A DNA stretch of 64,000 nucleotides from NCBI GenBank assembly GCA_030386875.1, contig CM059558.1:186001-250000 (forward strand), in the 5' to 3' direction. This DNA is from Morinoia aosen (lineage: Eukaryota; Arthropoda; Malacostraca; Amphipoda; Talitridae). A program made the translations under genes and the position numbers. This document shows positions 45,936-55,556 of this stretch, in pieces (within the stretch, counting starts at the first letter, position 1; the number at the start of each line of letters is the position of its first letter). Below the pieces are notes generated by a model. It was not told the origin of the DNA, did not search any database, and saw nothing but the letters and a program-made list of their open reading frames with translations.

Positions 45936-46642
45936 CAAAAGTCATCACTAAATATCTGAGTTTTACATCTGTTGACACAGGAACCTTCGGCATATTTCAC
46001 CTAATGTCACTTAGGTGCCAATCTATCCTGCAAAAGTAAACAAACTCATTTAAGAGAGAAAGAAATATGGTCATTACCAAGTTTACTTCTTTCCGTAATT
46101 TTCTCAATTTTGTTGCCTTATGTGTATAAAAAGAACCATTTTAAGACTTTTGACATGATTAACAATTTGCTCGCAAATGCTTAGTTTCCGAGATGTTCAA
46201 CTTTGAAGTTTAAATTACATATTGTATAATAGTGATGAACCGGACACATTAAAATGATTCATTTTATAGAAATAAGGCAATAAAATTTTAAAAATTGCGG
46301 AATGAAGTAAACTTAATATTGACCAGAAATTTGCGACATAAAATAGGATATGAAAAAGGGACAGCATTGGGCACGAAACCCAAAGGTACACGCACAATAA
46401 TGGATCAGCTACTTCGTACAGGGACAACAAGAACGCTGAAACTTTAAGCTACATACGTATATAATGCCTGTGTGAAGGGACATACGCACTAGGTACGAAC
46501 ACATTCACAGATCGAGATCAAGTGCACGACTGCCGTAATAAGCTATTTATCATCACACACCCAACTGTAGGAATAACATTATTTCCAGGTATTAGGTGTG
46601 GGAAACCTACAATTTAACTACTGCAGATAATATGCCATGTGG

Positions 46643-46690
46643 AGAGAGACAGACACAGAGGGAGCGAGAGACCGAGAGAGAGAGATGATA
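46643..46690 (+). repeat. GA-rich simple repeat
   Basis: GAGAGAC/GAGAGAG-type purine-rich run inside the 5' part of the hAT element. Confidence 0.6.
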
Positions 46691-47329
46691 AGAAAACTTT
46701 GAGTTGTAACTTAATATTTTAATCCAAATGTTATTTGTAAGTTAAATCTACGTCTCTCTCTTTCTGGTTGGCGCACGGTGTACTTTTCTTTATATAGACA
46801 GAAAAAGGGAAAACCCTAATAAATATAAACAGAAATAAATGCAATTTCAATAGCAACACAGACATACACACAGTGTAGAACTTTCTAGGATCACTTGCCA
46901 GCATGGCATGCAAATTACCCAAGAGGTGTACAAATTACCCTAAGACGCGCTTGCCGTCATACCTGCTTTTACATGCATTTATAGAAATATTAGCAAATGT
47001 ATAACGCTATCAATTGCTATATAAGCATTTATATGAAAAATAGCATTTAGAAGCAAAAGAGGCATTTTCCAACCGATATAGCATTTTTAAGCAAAATAAG
47101 CATTTATAGCATTTTGCTTGAAAATCCTGTCTCTAGTCATAACTATGTGGGTACCACATGGGGCCACTCTCCAAAAGTCCATGTGCTTTCCACATAGCAC
47201 GGGCACGTAGAACCCATATGGCAAACATGGATAATCCATGTCGCAACAATGTTGCTTGCATGTGACCTTGTATGTAGGGCATTTCCTGTCGCTTTAGTAT
47301 TTTTTAATGAGTATAAGATTTTTCGTATC

Positions 47330-47716
47330 TCTGTTACGCTAACTGGCTTTGGTTTCCATTTTTTCCAGTATTTTGGGATGGAAAATCGCTCAGATTTGCA
47401 CCTGTAGATGTATCTGAAACTGTCTTAGACACTTCATTGAAAACATTTTCACCAACTTTTGAGAAGAAAGTGTTAAAGTCATTCGCTGTTTTTGAGGGGT
47501 TGTCAAAAGTGCTTTTGCAGGCGGATTTTTATACTGAGCAGCTTCTCTGATGATTTCCCAAGTTCTTTTTGTTGAAACCTTTATTGTAGCACCTTGAATG
47601 TGTATGTGTATTATACTAAAAATGTTACAGTGCTCTTGTGTTAGAATGTGTTTAAACTGTACTCTCCGTTGAGAACTGAGCTCATGGTTCTCATGCTTTG
47701 CTGGATCCCACTCCAC
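47330..47716 (-). pseudogene. Fragment of another non-LTR retrotransposon ORF2
   Basis: The minus strand encodes KRTWEIIREAAQYKN and, after a frameshift near 47520, NDFNTFFSKVGENVFNEVS. This is the linker between endonuclease and reverse transcriptase, comparable in position to the KKTWRLLN...FNNFFINIGKNIA segment of the CR1 copies here, but from a different family. No catalytic motifs. Confidence 0.6.
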
Positions 47717-47811
47717 GGTTACCCTTCACGATGTTAACTTACGCTTGTCCTGCTGTGTGTTACTGACAATACATAGATCCTCAGTGTCTCACTTTACTTA
47801 CCAATTTAATA

Positions 47812-47826
47812 GATTATGAGCCCAGA
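47812..47826 (+). promoter_or_regulatory. Primer-binding site, initiator Met half-tRNA type
   Basis: GATTATGAGCCCAGA closely resembles the copia-style site complementary to the internal part of initiator tRNA-Met (GGTTATGGGCCCAG). It marks the end of the 5' LTR and the start of the leader. Confidence 0.65.
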
Positions 47827-47999
47827 CAACGCTCCGAAGAAACAATTTCAGTAAGGTTATCTTAAGTCCCTAAGTGAAAAACCGCCAGGACCAGTGAGAA
47901 CAGACGTTGGTGATCTGTTAGTAAGTGTGAGACAGAAACAGTGAAAGTGAAAAAGAAAGAAACAGGGCAGGCTCTGTAAGTGAAAGTGCTAAGAACTGC

Positions 48000-49437
48000 C
48001 TTACGGCTCTTAATGATGAAAATTATCCTACGTGGAAGCTGCAAATGAAGATGATTTTAATGAAGGAAAAGTTATGGAACTTGGTTCGAAGAACGGAAAC
48101 CATGCCACAGACTACGGACGAGACTGCTCGAAGGAAATTTGAAGAAAGACGTGACAGTGCCCTAGCTACAATTATTGTGCTTGGTGTCGAAAAGAGTCAA
48201 CTGTATTTGTTGGGCGACCCCACTCACCCTGTGCAACTGTGGCACAAAATTGAATATACATTCCAAAAGAAAACTTGGTCTAACAAGTTCAGACTACACA
48301 AAAGATTCTACAACATGGAACTAAAAGAAGACCAAGACTTACAAACTCACCTCAAAGCATTTGTCGAAATATTTGAGTCCTTGAGTGTGATAGATGACGC
48401 TGTTGATGAAGAAAGCCGTGTAATAATCTTACTGTAATCACTTCCCGACCACTTCTCCACACTGGTGACTGCACTGGGAGCTCACGATAAACTACCGTCA
48501 TGGGATATGGTGACAAAGCGCCTACTGAATGAAGAAACAAAACTGAAAAACCAAAGTGCTTCAGACTTCAGTGAAAAATCCATTGTGACATCCAAATTGA
48601 AAAACTCAAGATGCTACGAATGCAGAAAAACAGGACACCAGCGCGCCAAGTGCTGGTTCTATCATCAAAAATTGAAGGAGGAAGATGGGAAAAACATCCT
48701 GAATCATACAGAAGACCAGAAAGATTTTGGAGCGGGTAAAACCAACTATATCAATGCATTGTCTGTGATAAATGTCAATAACTGTTGGGTTATAGATTCT
48801 GGAGCAACTGCACACATGTGTAATAATAAGAATTATTTTTCTTGTATGAATGAGCTATCTAGTCCAATTAACATTGAAGTTGTTGATGGTAGAAACTTGC
48901 AAGGTGTTGGTGTAGGTGATGTTGAAGTTAGGGTGTTGTTGCCTAAAGGTCTAGTAGATACCTGTGTTGTTAAGAAAGTCGTGGATGTGACAGGCTTAGC
49001 CTACAATTTACTATCTATGCCTCAGATTACAGAAAATGGAAACTTAGTTCACTTTGACGAAAGCTCATGTAAGATTGTAAATAAAGACCACAAACTAATT
49101 GCCTTAAGCAGTAAAGTAGGAAAATTGTATAAACTTAATTGTACCCTTTATTCAGCTGCTAAAGAAAAAAGAAAAGAAAAACGTTTATTTCCAAGTTGCC
49201 ACATGAGATACATGCCAACATATTGGCTTTTAAAAATTTCTTAACATAAGACGTCCTCAAACAAAAATTCCATACGAGGAGTACTAATTGACAAACCATC
49301 CGAGGTGTACAAATAGATAAGCCATACGAGGCATAATAATAGACAATGCCTGAACGTTTCCTCTGATGATATTCTGTGGCATAAACGATTCTGTCAACTA
49401 GGATTTAATAATCTTAAAAAATTAGCCACTAACGGGT
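48000..49437 (+). pseudogene. Copia gag, protease and start of GAG-pre-integrase
   Basis: Gag starts upstream of 48045 (LNDENYPTWKLQM-like reading, with a frame change near 48020). It continues through KFRLHKRFYNMELKEDQDLQ and is interrupted by an in-frame TAA at 48435-48437. The zinc knuckle CYECRKTGHQRAKC lies at about 48612-48653. The protease active site is VIDSGATAHMC (about 48790-48820). After a frame change near 49190, the GAG-pre-integrase signature WHKRFCQLGFNNLKKLATNG runs to 49436, where the nested DNA transposon begins. Confidence 0.85.
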
Positions 49438-49588
49438 TGTTTACACTAGGGGACATTTCGGCCTTGAGGCGCGACTCGTGTAGACGAGGCTCACCACAGA
49501 GGCTCATATTTGTGTGCGTGAGCCCGAAGTTCCCTATTACCTCTGATCGAATTCGTGAGGCGCGACGCACGTGAGCCTCGCAGCTCAG

Positions 49589-50557
49589 CAGGGCTGCCAC
49601 TCTAGATTTTTATAGCTAGACCTAGATGTTTTTGCTAAAGCCTAGATGTAAAATTTGGAACCTAGATACATATTAGCTATAAAATCTAGATAGTTTTCAG
49701 CATGCTAGATTTTTTCTAGCTCTAATTACAATTAAGGTATTTATATGATAGATTACTGTAAATTCAAATTAGGAATTCCCTATTATGGTTGGTTACTACT
49801 TCATTCTTATTATATTTGTTAATTTGCTTAACTGAATTGTTTGAATAGTGAACCAACCAACCAAATTTTGATCATGTTATGTTCAGATTATGAACGACAC
49901 CAAGACGGCTATTTCAATGTTTTTGTGCTGCCATCTCCAGTTGCAAAACCAGTGATGATATCAAAAATTCATCCAATAAAAGCACATACACTATCAAGAA
50001 TGTATTGTGGCCTCATTTTGACGAAAGACTGACCAATGATATTGGTAACAATGAGTTGAGTTTATTGCTGGATGGAAGCAATGATATTTCTATCATGAAA
50101 CTACTCGGTGTATCAGTTATATACTAAAGTCATGGATATAATAAAGTAGAATCAACTTACTTAGTAATTGCAAAATTATTAAAAGTGATGCAGATAGCGT
50201 TGTGAAAGCCTTAAAACAATTGTTGAGAAGTAGGAATCTGAGCTTTGATAATTGCAATGCAATAGAGACTGACTTTTCTATTCGCAATACGTGTGAAATT
50301 GAAGAATATTTGGATACCAAGCTTCATTATGATAAATATCAGGATACTAGATAATTTATATTAAGATAAATTGCCTAATATAAAGCAATTTATGATATAA
50401 GTATTCTTATATGCTATTGTTCAACTATTTTATTATAGTAAATAATCAATTTATTTCTAGATATAGTTTTGGATGTTTTATTTTTAAATCTAGAGGTTTC
50501 TAGATATTTTTTGAGGTCACACTAGATTTTTTTGGTCAAACATAAGTGGCAGCCATG
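49589..50557 (+). mobile_element. hAT remnant nested in the MADF element
   Basis: Flanked by CAGCTCAG (49581-49588) and CAGATCAG (50558-50565), an 8-bp duplication with one mismatch. The inverted ends are CAGGGCTGCCACT and CATGGCTGCCACT. Internally 50020-50340 (plus strand) reads like a hAT core piece (NELSLLLDGSNDISIMKLLG, with E/D positions resembling the LxxDExTD block). The ends are rich in CTAGAT words. Only a fragment of transposase remains. Confidence 0.72.
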
Positions 50558-50640
50558 CAGATCAGTCCCCGGTCAGTGTGTAGTACAGTGGTGTGTAGTT
50601 AGCAGTCATCAGGTGAGGTGTAGCCCTTTGCTCATCGATT

Positions 50641-50767
50641 ATGGCTGACAAAACACTGCCACGAGAAACTACATTGCATTTAATTGAAATTTACTAAGCC
50701 CATCAATGCATTTGGCAGACCAAAAGCTGCGAATATAAGGAGGCTGCTTTCCATTATGTTTGATTGA
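50641..50767 (+). pseudogene. MADF-domain start, degraded
   Basis: MADKTLPRETTLHLIEIY, then a TAA, then AHQCIWQTKSCEYKEAAF resembles the first helix of a MADF domain (LIELYR.HPCLWQ.KS.EYK). Such DNA-binding proteins accompany PIF/Harbinger transposases. The frame stops early and no further domain follows. Confidence 0.55.
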
Positions 50768-51023
50768 AAATAAACGAATATAGTATCATTTCACTACTAC
50801 AAATAAAAAAGAGATTACGTAGTTTATGATGCAGCAGCAATATTCAGACAACCTCGTCGACTGCACGCTTCTCTCATAGCAGCTGGCCACACACTGACTG
50901 ATTTTGAGCAGCGCGCGCTCCGTGGCACGCTCAATGTCTAGTCTAAACGCACATGACTCTTGTGAAGCTCTACACAAGGCGTCTCCACGTGAGCCTGCAG
51001 CAAAATGGATACCAGTGTAAACA

Positions 51024-52647
51024 GGACTTAAGAATCTTGTTAAAGGTTTTGATTGTTCTGTGAGTGGAGATAACAATTTTTGTGAAAGCAGTTGTAATGG
51101 TAAAAATCCCAGGCTTCCCTACCCCAAAACAAATCACTAAAAGGAACGTCAACCCTAAAACTAATTCACAGTGATGTGTGTGGCAAGCTTAATCCCATAT
51201 CACTTGGGAGTGGAAGGTATTTTGTAACCTTCATAGATGACCACTCCAGATATACTTGGGTGTACATTATGAAACATGAGAGTGATGTTTTTAAAGTGTT
51301 CCAGGAGTTCAAATCTTTGGTAGAAAATCACTATGATCACAAAATTAAAATTCTGCGCTCCGATAATATTGGGGAATACATCTCTAATGACTTTGAACAA
51401 TTCCTAAAAAGGGAAGGAATTATCCATGAAAAAACTGTGCCTAGGATACCTGAACAAAATGGAGTTGCAGAAAGAATGAATAGAACTGTCCTTGACTCTG
51501 TCAGAACTATGCTGTCTGGTTCAAAATTACCAAAAATATTCTGGGGTGAAGTTATATCAACTGCCGTGTATGTCAAAAATAGGAGCCCTGCTAGTGAATT
51601 GAATGATATGACTCCTTATCGCGCTCTTAATGGACACAAGCCCAATGTACAGCACCTCAGAACCTTTGGCTGCAGTTCGTACGCTCATGTCCCTAAAGAT
51701 GAGAGGGAAAAACTTGCTCCAAAATCTAAACCGTGTGTTCTTGTACGATATGGAAGTGGATCCAAGGGATACCGTCTGTATGACATGAGCAGCAAAAATA
51801 TATTTTTGAGTAGAGATGTCATGTTTAATGAATCTCAGCAGATGCCAATTGAGAAGGAGCCTTCAGAAGTAAATGATGGTAATTTTACTCTTCTTCCTCA
51901 GGAACCAGAACCAGAAGACTCTGAGGAAGGGGTGGAGCATAGACAGTCAGAGGCTGGGATGGAGGGAGTGGAGCCTAGACAATCAGCCAGGTATCGACGG
52001 GCTCCTGATAGGTTTGGCGAATGGGTGTATTTAATGAAAAATGAGCTTGATATACCGTCTTGTGTTCAAGAAGCACTCAGTGGACCAGAAGCAAAACTAT
52101 GGGAGACAGCTATGGAGAATAAGATGGAGTCTATAAATCAAAATAAAGTATGGTCTCTTGTAGAGTGTCCTAATGACCAAAACCTATTAAATCAAAATGG
52201 ATCTTTGGAAGAAAAACCGGACCTGACGGAAGCATCCACTCTTACAAAGCTCGCCTTGTGGCTCAGGGCTACTCACAAAAATACGGGATGGACTACGAAG
52301 AGACATTCAGTCCCGTGGTTAGATTTGAGTCTGTCAGGACTGTACTAGTTCTCGCTGCCAAATATGACCTGAAATTCCATCGTATGGACGTTACAACAAC
52401 CTTCCTAAATGGAGAATTGAGTGAAGAACTTTACCTAGTTCAACCTGATGGTTTTGTTGTTAAAGGCAAAGAAAATCTGGTGTGTAAACTACAAAAATCA
52501 CTCTACGGACTAAACAAGCTCCTAAGTGTTGGAATACTACACTAGATAGCAATTTGAAGAAATTGGGTTTTGTACAATCTAAGAGTGATGCTTGTATATA
52601 CACTCGTGTTCAAGATGAGAAGCTGTGTATTGTGGCGGTGTATGTAA
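51024..52647 (+). pseudogene. Copia integrase and reverse transcriptase
   Basis: From about 51176: SLGSGRYFVTFIDDHSRYTW (catalytic D of the integrase core), then LRSDNIGEYISNDF (second D), then PEQNGVAERMNRT (catalytic E region). The linker PEPEDSEEGVEHRQSE and SARYRRAPDRFGEW follow. RT begins near 52060. A frameshift near 52210 moves the frame to ARLVAQGYSQKYGMDYEETF, FHRMDVTTTFLNGEL (motif A with D) and SLYGLNK. Another shift near 52525 leads to KKLGFVQSKSDACIY and ends at CIVAVYV. The YVDD box and RNase H are gone because CR1 copy 3 abuts at 52648. Two stops near 51140-51170 also interrupt the upstream frame. Confidence 0.88.
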
Positions 52648-53622
52648 ACAATTTAAACAATTTATTTACCACAGGTGATACAGAGATAGAATGTTTCTTA
52701 AGTCTAGTACAATGGTCAAATTTGAGTATAGCTACCTGTGGGCCCGAATAAGTTCAGTGACTTCCAGGGCATCCTACCATCAACGTTGGTCTAAGGAGTA
52801 CAATAATGTTTAACCTAATTCACTTAAACTAGGGACGCATTAGACTGATCAATGAGATAATTAACTCGAAATTAGATGCTTCATTTTACAATATAGTTCA
52901 TTTGGACTAGATTTAAGAGTATATTCGACAAACGATTCATGAACAGACTGAAGATCGGCGATATTAACCATGGAAAATTACATTATTAGGACCAGTTATG
53001 TAGGAGACAAGATTTGACTTGGTGATCTTACACGACTAGTATTCTGATAGGAAGCGAGACTCAAGATTTCTTTCGAATACCTTATAAGAATTACTTCCAC
53101 GGATCTCTGCAGGTATTGAGTTCCAAATTTTACTTCCAACGAAGAGGATACTATATTGCGATCGGGCCTTTGAGTGATAAGAAAGCATGAATGTACTTCT
53201 ATTCGGGTTAAATGGTCGTGATGACCAGTTTGTGCAGTTAATAATTGTTTTAGACTATTGTTGCCATCATTTGTTAATGTTTTGTAAATTAAATTTCAAA
53301 TTGAGATTTTGTAGAGATCCGAAACCTTAAGTATTCGTAAATTTTTGAATGAATCATTTGTGTGAGCATTATATTCTAGATTCTTTACCGCTCTGATGGC
53401 TCTTTTTTGCAGAGGAAAAATTACATTGGCTTTATTTTTATCAGTTCCGTGCCATGCTTCTATTCCGTATTGCAAGTATGGTGAAATGAGCATTCGGTAG
53501 AGCATTTGTAACGCTGTTTCAGGCAGGAAATTTTTAACTTTATTAAGGATTCCGATAGATTTTGATAATTTAGAACTAATATGAGCGATGTGCTCTTTGA
53601 AGGTTAGATGTTTGTCCATTAT
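52648..53622 (-). mobile_element. CR1-like copy 3, short 3' fragment
   Basis: 3' untranslated region 52648-53040 and the ORF2 C-terminal part 53041-53622. The catalytic RT is absent. It starts at the left with the AAACAATTT-type tail and is 5'-truncated at about 53622, where a TA microsatellite begins. Used here as the empty-site reference for the composite at 6452-9529. Confidence 0.85.
53296..53622 (-). pseudogene. CR1-like ORF2 C-terminal fragment (copy 3)
   Basis: Encodes MDKHLTFKEHIAHISSKLSK onward to KISI, colinear with the same stretch in copies 1 and 4, with frame disruption below 53296. It has no catalytic motif and is a passenger fragment. Confidence 0.8.
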
Positions 53623-53665
53623 ATATATGTATATATATATCTATGTGTTTGTCTGTATGTATAAT

Positions 53666-53703
<38 letters not shown>

Positions 53704-53704
53704 T

Positions 53705-53735
<31 letters not shown>
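53618..53735 (+). repeat. (TA)n microsatellite
   Basis: Long near-pure TA tracts at 53665-53702 and 53708-53730 with short interruptions. They lie exactly at the 5' truncation point of CR1 copy 3 and next to a Penelope-like fragment. Confidence 0.9.
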
Positions 53736-53736
<1 letters not shown>

Positions 53737-53739
53737 TTT

Positions 53740-53935
53740 GAAACAGTCTTTCTTTCAAGCATATTTCTTTAAAAAGTACGCCATTTTTATTATTGAGTAG
53801 TTTTTTATTAAGATTTTCTATTTTTCTGAATATATTCCTAGCATCATTGCTAAGGAGGTTAAAAAGGTTGCTAATAGTCGACGCGTTTCGGCGCTCTTGC
53901 GCCATTCTCAAGCTATGCGAACAAAATGCAGCTAT
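53740..53935 (-). mobile_element. Penelope-like element 5' fragment with hammerhead-like motif
   Basis: The minus strand contains GGCGCAAGAGCGCCGAAACG followed by CGTCGAC (53877-53911): a perfect GGCGC/GCGCC stem followed by GAAAC. This resembles the conserved hammerhead-ribozyme core found in Penelope-like element terminal repeats. Downstream sequence (53740-53870) can be read as a lysine/asparagine-rich N-terminal segment but has no catalytic domain. A related motif occurs beside the Penelope element at 59958-59993. Confidence 0.5.
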
Positions 53936-54064
53936 GATTTCTGAGGTGCTTCTGTAATGGCTGCTCGGGATCAAATGAAAGGTAGGGTGGCAGAGTCGCC
54001 AATGTGGATTGGCTTTGTAGGCGGCTTATGTCGAATCGGTGGGGCGTACAGTCGGTCATATATA

Positions 54065-55554
54065 CAGGGTGTTTCAAAAATACACGGCATAATTTCAGGT
54101 ATGTATTTCCCACATGTAGACAATCAAAATAGTTCATTACAACATATGTCCGGAAATGCTTCATTTCCGAGTTATGGCCTTCACAACATTGAAATTCACC
54201 GGAACGTTTTTCTTTCCGCAGGTCGTTGCCATTACAGAAGATGTTCAAAATGACCACCTCCTGCTTGAATACAGACCTCACATCGATGTCTCATTGACCT
54301 GCGAACACGATCCCACACTCCAGGAATGTTGCGTATGTCCTCAGAGCGTGCCACAATTCGATTCCGAAGGGATTCCAAATCAGGCACCGGAGACGAATAA
54401 ACCAATGATTTTAAATGGCCCCACAAGTAGAAATCGAGAGGGTTCAGATCAGGTGAGCGTGGAGGCCAAGCAATTGGGCCACCTCTACCTATCCATCGAT
54501 CAGGAAATCTTCGATCCAAGTACCGGCGAGCCGTACGACTGAAGTGTGCAGGAGCGCCGTCATGCAAGAAGTGAGCGTGCTGACGATCGATCAGTGGAGT
54601 GTCGTCATAAACATCAGGTATGATGTTTTCCAGGAAGTTTGTGTACGCCTGCCCCGTAAGTCTGTTTACAAGTACATGGGGTCCAACTAACCGATCACCA
54701 ATGATACCGGCCCACATATTGAGGGAGAACCGCACCTGGTGATGAGATACAACAGTTGCATTTGGGTTTTCATACGCCCATACATGCTGATTGTGGAGAT
54801 TTGTTATGCCATCTCGTGTGAACTGTGCTTCATCTGTAAATAATACTAAGGCAGGAAAGTTCGGATTTACAGCACATTGCTGCAAGAACCACTGACAGTA
54901 CCTAACTCGTGCAGGGTAATCTGCTGGTGACAGCGCCTGTACACGTTGCAAATGGTAAGGATACAATTGATACTCTTTCAGCAGTCTCCAGACAGTCGTA
55001 TGGGGAACATTCACTTGCAACGCTAACCTTCGTGTGCTGATAGAAGGAGTTCTGTTCACAATCTCCAGAATCTCCTCCTGTTCTTCTGGAGTTGTAGATC
55101 TTGGTCGTCCCCTTCCCAATCCAGGAGAGTCAAATTTTCCATACTCGCACAGACGCTGATGGAGACTTACAAATGTCTTCCGATCTGGACATTGTCGCTG
55201 TGGGTACCTCTCCTGGTACAAACGACGAGCCAGCGCAGCATTGCCGTCTGCCTTACCGTAGATCAAGTGCATCTCTGCCAGCTCCTGATTTGTGTACATG
55301 ACACACAGTCGAACGCCAAACACAACACTGAATTTAACCTTCGCCTAGGAATGATCTGTCAGAGTGCCCTCTTAATGTGTCCATTGACGGCAACGACCTG
55401 CGGAAAGAAAAACGTTCCGGTGAATTTCAATGTTGTGAAGGCCATAACTCGGAAATGAAGCATTTCCGGACATATGTTGTAATGAACTATTTTGATTGTC
55501 TACATGTGGGAAATACATACCTGAAATTATGCCGTGTATTTTTGAAACACCCTG
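54065..55554 (-). mobile_element. Intact DD41D mariner-type transposon with long TIRs
   Basis: Terminal inverted repeats start CAGGGTGTTTCAAAAATACA and extend about 165 bp on each side (54065-54231 and about 55388-55554) with essentially no differences. They are flanked by TA (54063-54064 and 55555-55556). The element is 1,490 bp and holds one uninterrupted transposase gene whose stop codon lies at the inner edge of the left TIR. Near-identical TIRs and an open gene point to recent transposition. Confidence 0.93.
54232..55323 (-). CDS. Mariner-superfamily transposase, DD41D type, intact
   Basis: A 363-residue open frame, normal length for the family. Residues about 10-65 form the first helix-turn-helix part (MYTNQELAEMHLIYGKADGN; the ATG at codon 9 may be the true start). 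A GRPR-like linker is at 70-75 (GRGRPRSTTPEE). A second helix-turn-helix lies at 85-125 (STRRLALQVNVPHTTVWRLL). The DDE domain carries D164 (LFTDEAQF), D255 (HFLHDGAPAHF) and D297 (PDLNPLDFYLW). The last two are 41 residues apart, so the triad is DD41D, as in the rosa group of insect mariner-like elements. All three catalytic residues are present and there is no stop. It would cut and paste its own element at TA sites. Translation into the TIR at the C-terminus (GGGHFEHLL) is usual for compact mariners. Confidence 0.92.
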   Translation of the reverse strand: MFGVRLCVMYTNQELAEMHLIYGKADGNAALARRLYQERYPQRQCPDRKTFVSLHQRLCEYGKFDSPGLGRGRPRSTTPEEQEEILEIVNRTPSISTRRLALQVNVPHTTVWRLLKEYQLYPYHLQRVQALSPADYPARVRYCQWFLQQCAVNPNFPALVLFTDEAQFTRDGITNLHNQHVWAYENPNATVVSHHQVRFSLNMWAGIIGDRLVGPHVLVNRLTGQAYTNFLENIIPDVYDDTPLIDRQHAHFLHDGAPAHFSRTARRYLDRRFPDRWIGRGGPIAWPPRSPDLNPLDFYLWGHLKSLVYSSPVPDLESLRNRIVARSEDIRNIPGVWDRVRRSMRHRCEVCIQAGGGHFEHLL

Positions 55555-55556
55555 TA

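Larger units (their letters stand above)
44194..47135 (-). mobile_element. hAT DNA transposon with perfect 8-bp target duplication
   Basis: Flanked by GTCATAAC at 44186-44193 and 47136-47143, an exact 8-bp duplication. The ends are inverted: TAGAGACCGGACGTTTAAGC at the left and TAGAGACAGGATTTTCAAGC (other strand) at the right. Subterminal AAGCATTTATAGC-like words recur at both ends (44255-44320 and 46990-47120). The transposase gene lies inside on the minus strand. The length, 2.94 kb, is normal for an autonomous hAT. Confidence 0.92.
49438..51023 (+). mobile_element. TIR DNA transposon carrying a MADF-like exon (PIF/Harbinger-like)
   Basis: Inverted ends TGTTTACACTAGGGGACATTT-like at the left and TGTTTACACTGGTATCCATT (other strand) at the right. 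Inserted in the copia GAG-pre-integrase frame: the coding sequence breaks off after LATNG at 49436 and resumes with LKNLVKGFDCSVSGDNN from about 51024. Subterminal GTGAGCCTCG/GTGAGCCTGC words lie near both ends. Near the right end, 50641-50767 encodes a MADF-like start (see that entry), which suggests a PIF/Harbinger relationship. No transposase is present. A 3-bp duplication is not clear (GGT against GGA). Confidence 0.65.
47735..52647 (+). mobile_element. Copia-type LTR retrotransposon, interrupted and 3'-truncated
   Basis: In order: remnant 5' LTR (about 47735-47808), primer site, gag (about 48000-48700), protease and GAG-pre-integrase, integrase (from about 51024) and reverse transcriptase. 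The order PR-INT-RT defines copia. A DNA transposon at 49438-51023 splits the GAG-pre-integrase segment. The 3' part is lost where the 3' end of CR1 copy 3 begins at about 52648, within the RT just before the catalytic YVDD box. No 3' LTR is visible. Confidence 0.85.

Noticed and set aside
49394-49600. Minus-strand 68-residue frame at the left end of the MADF element
   Set aside because: It spans the element's TIR and the junction with copia, so it cannot be a real gene.
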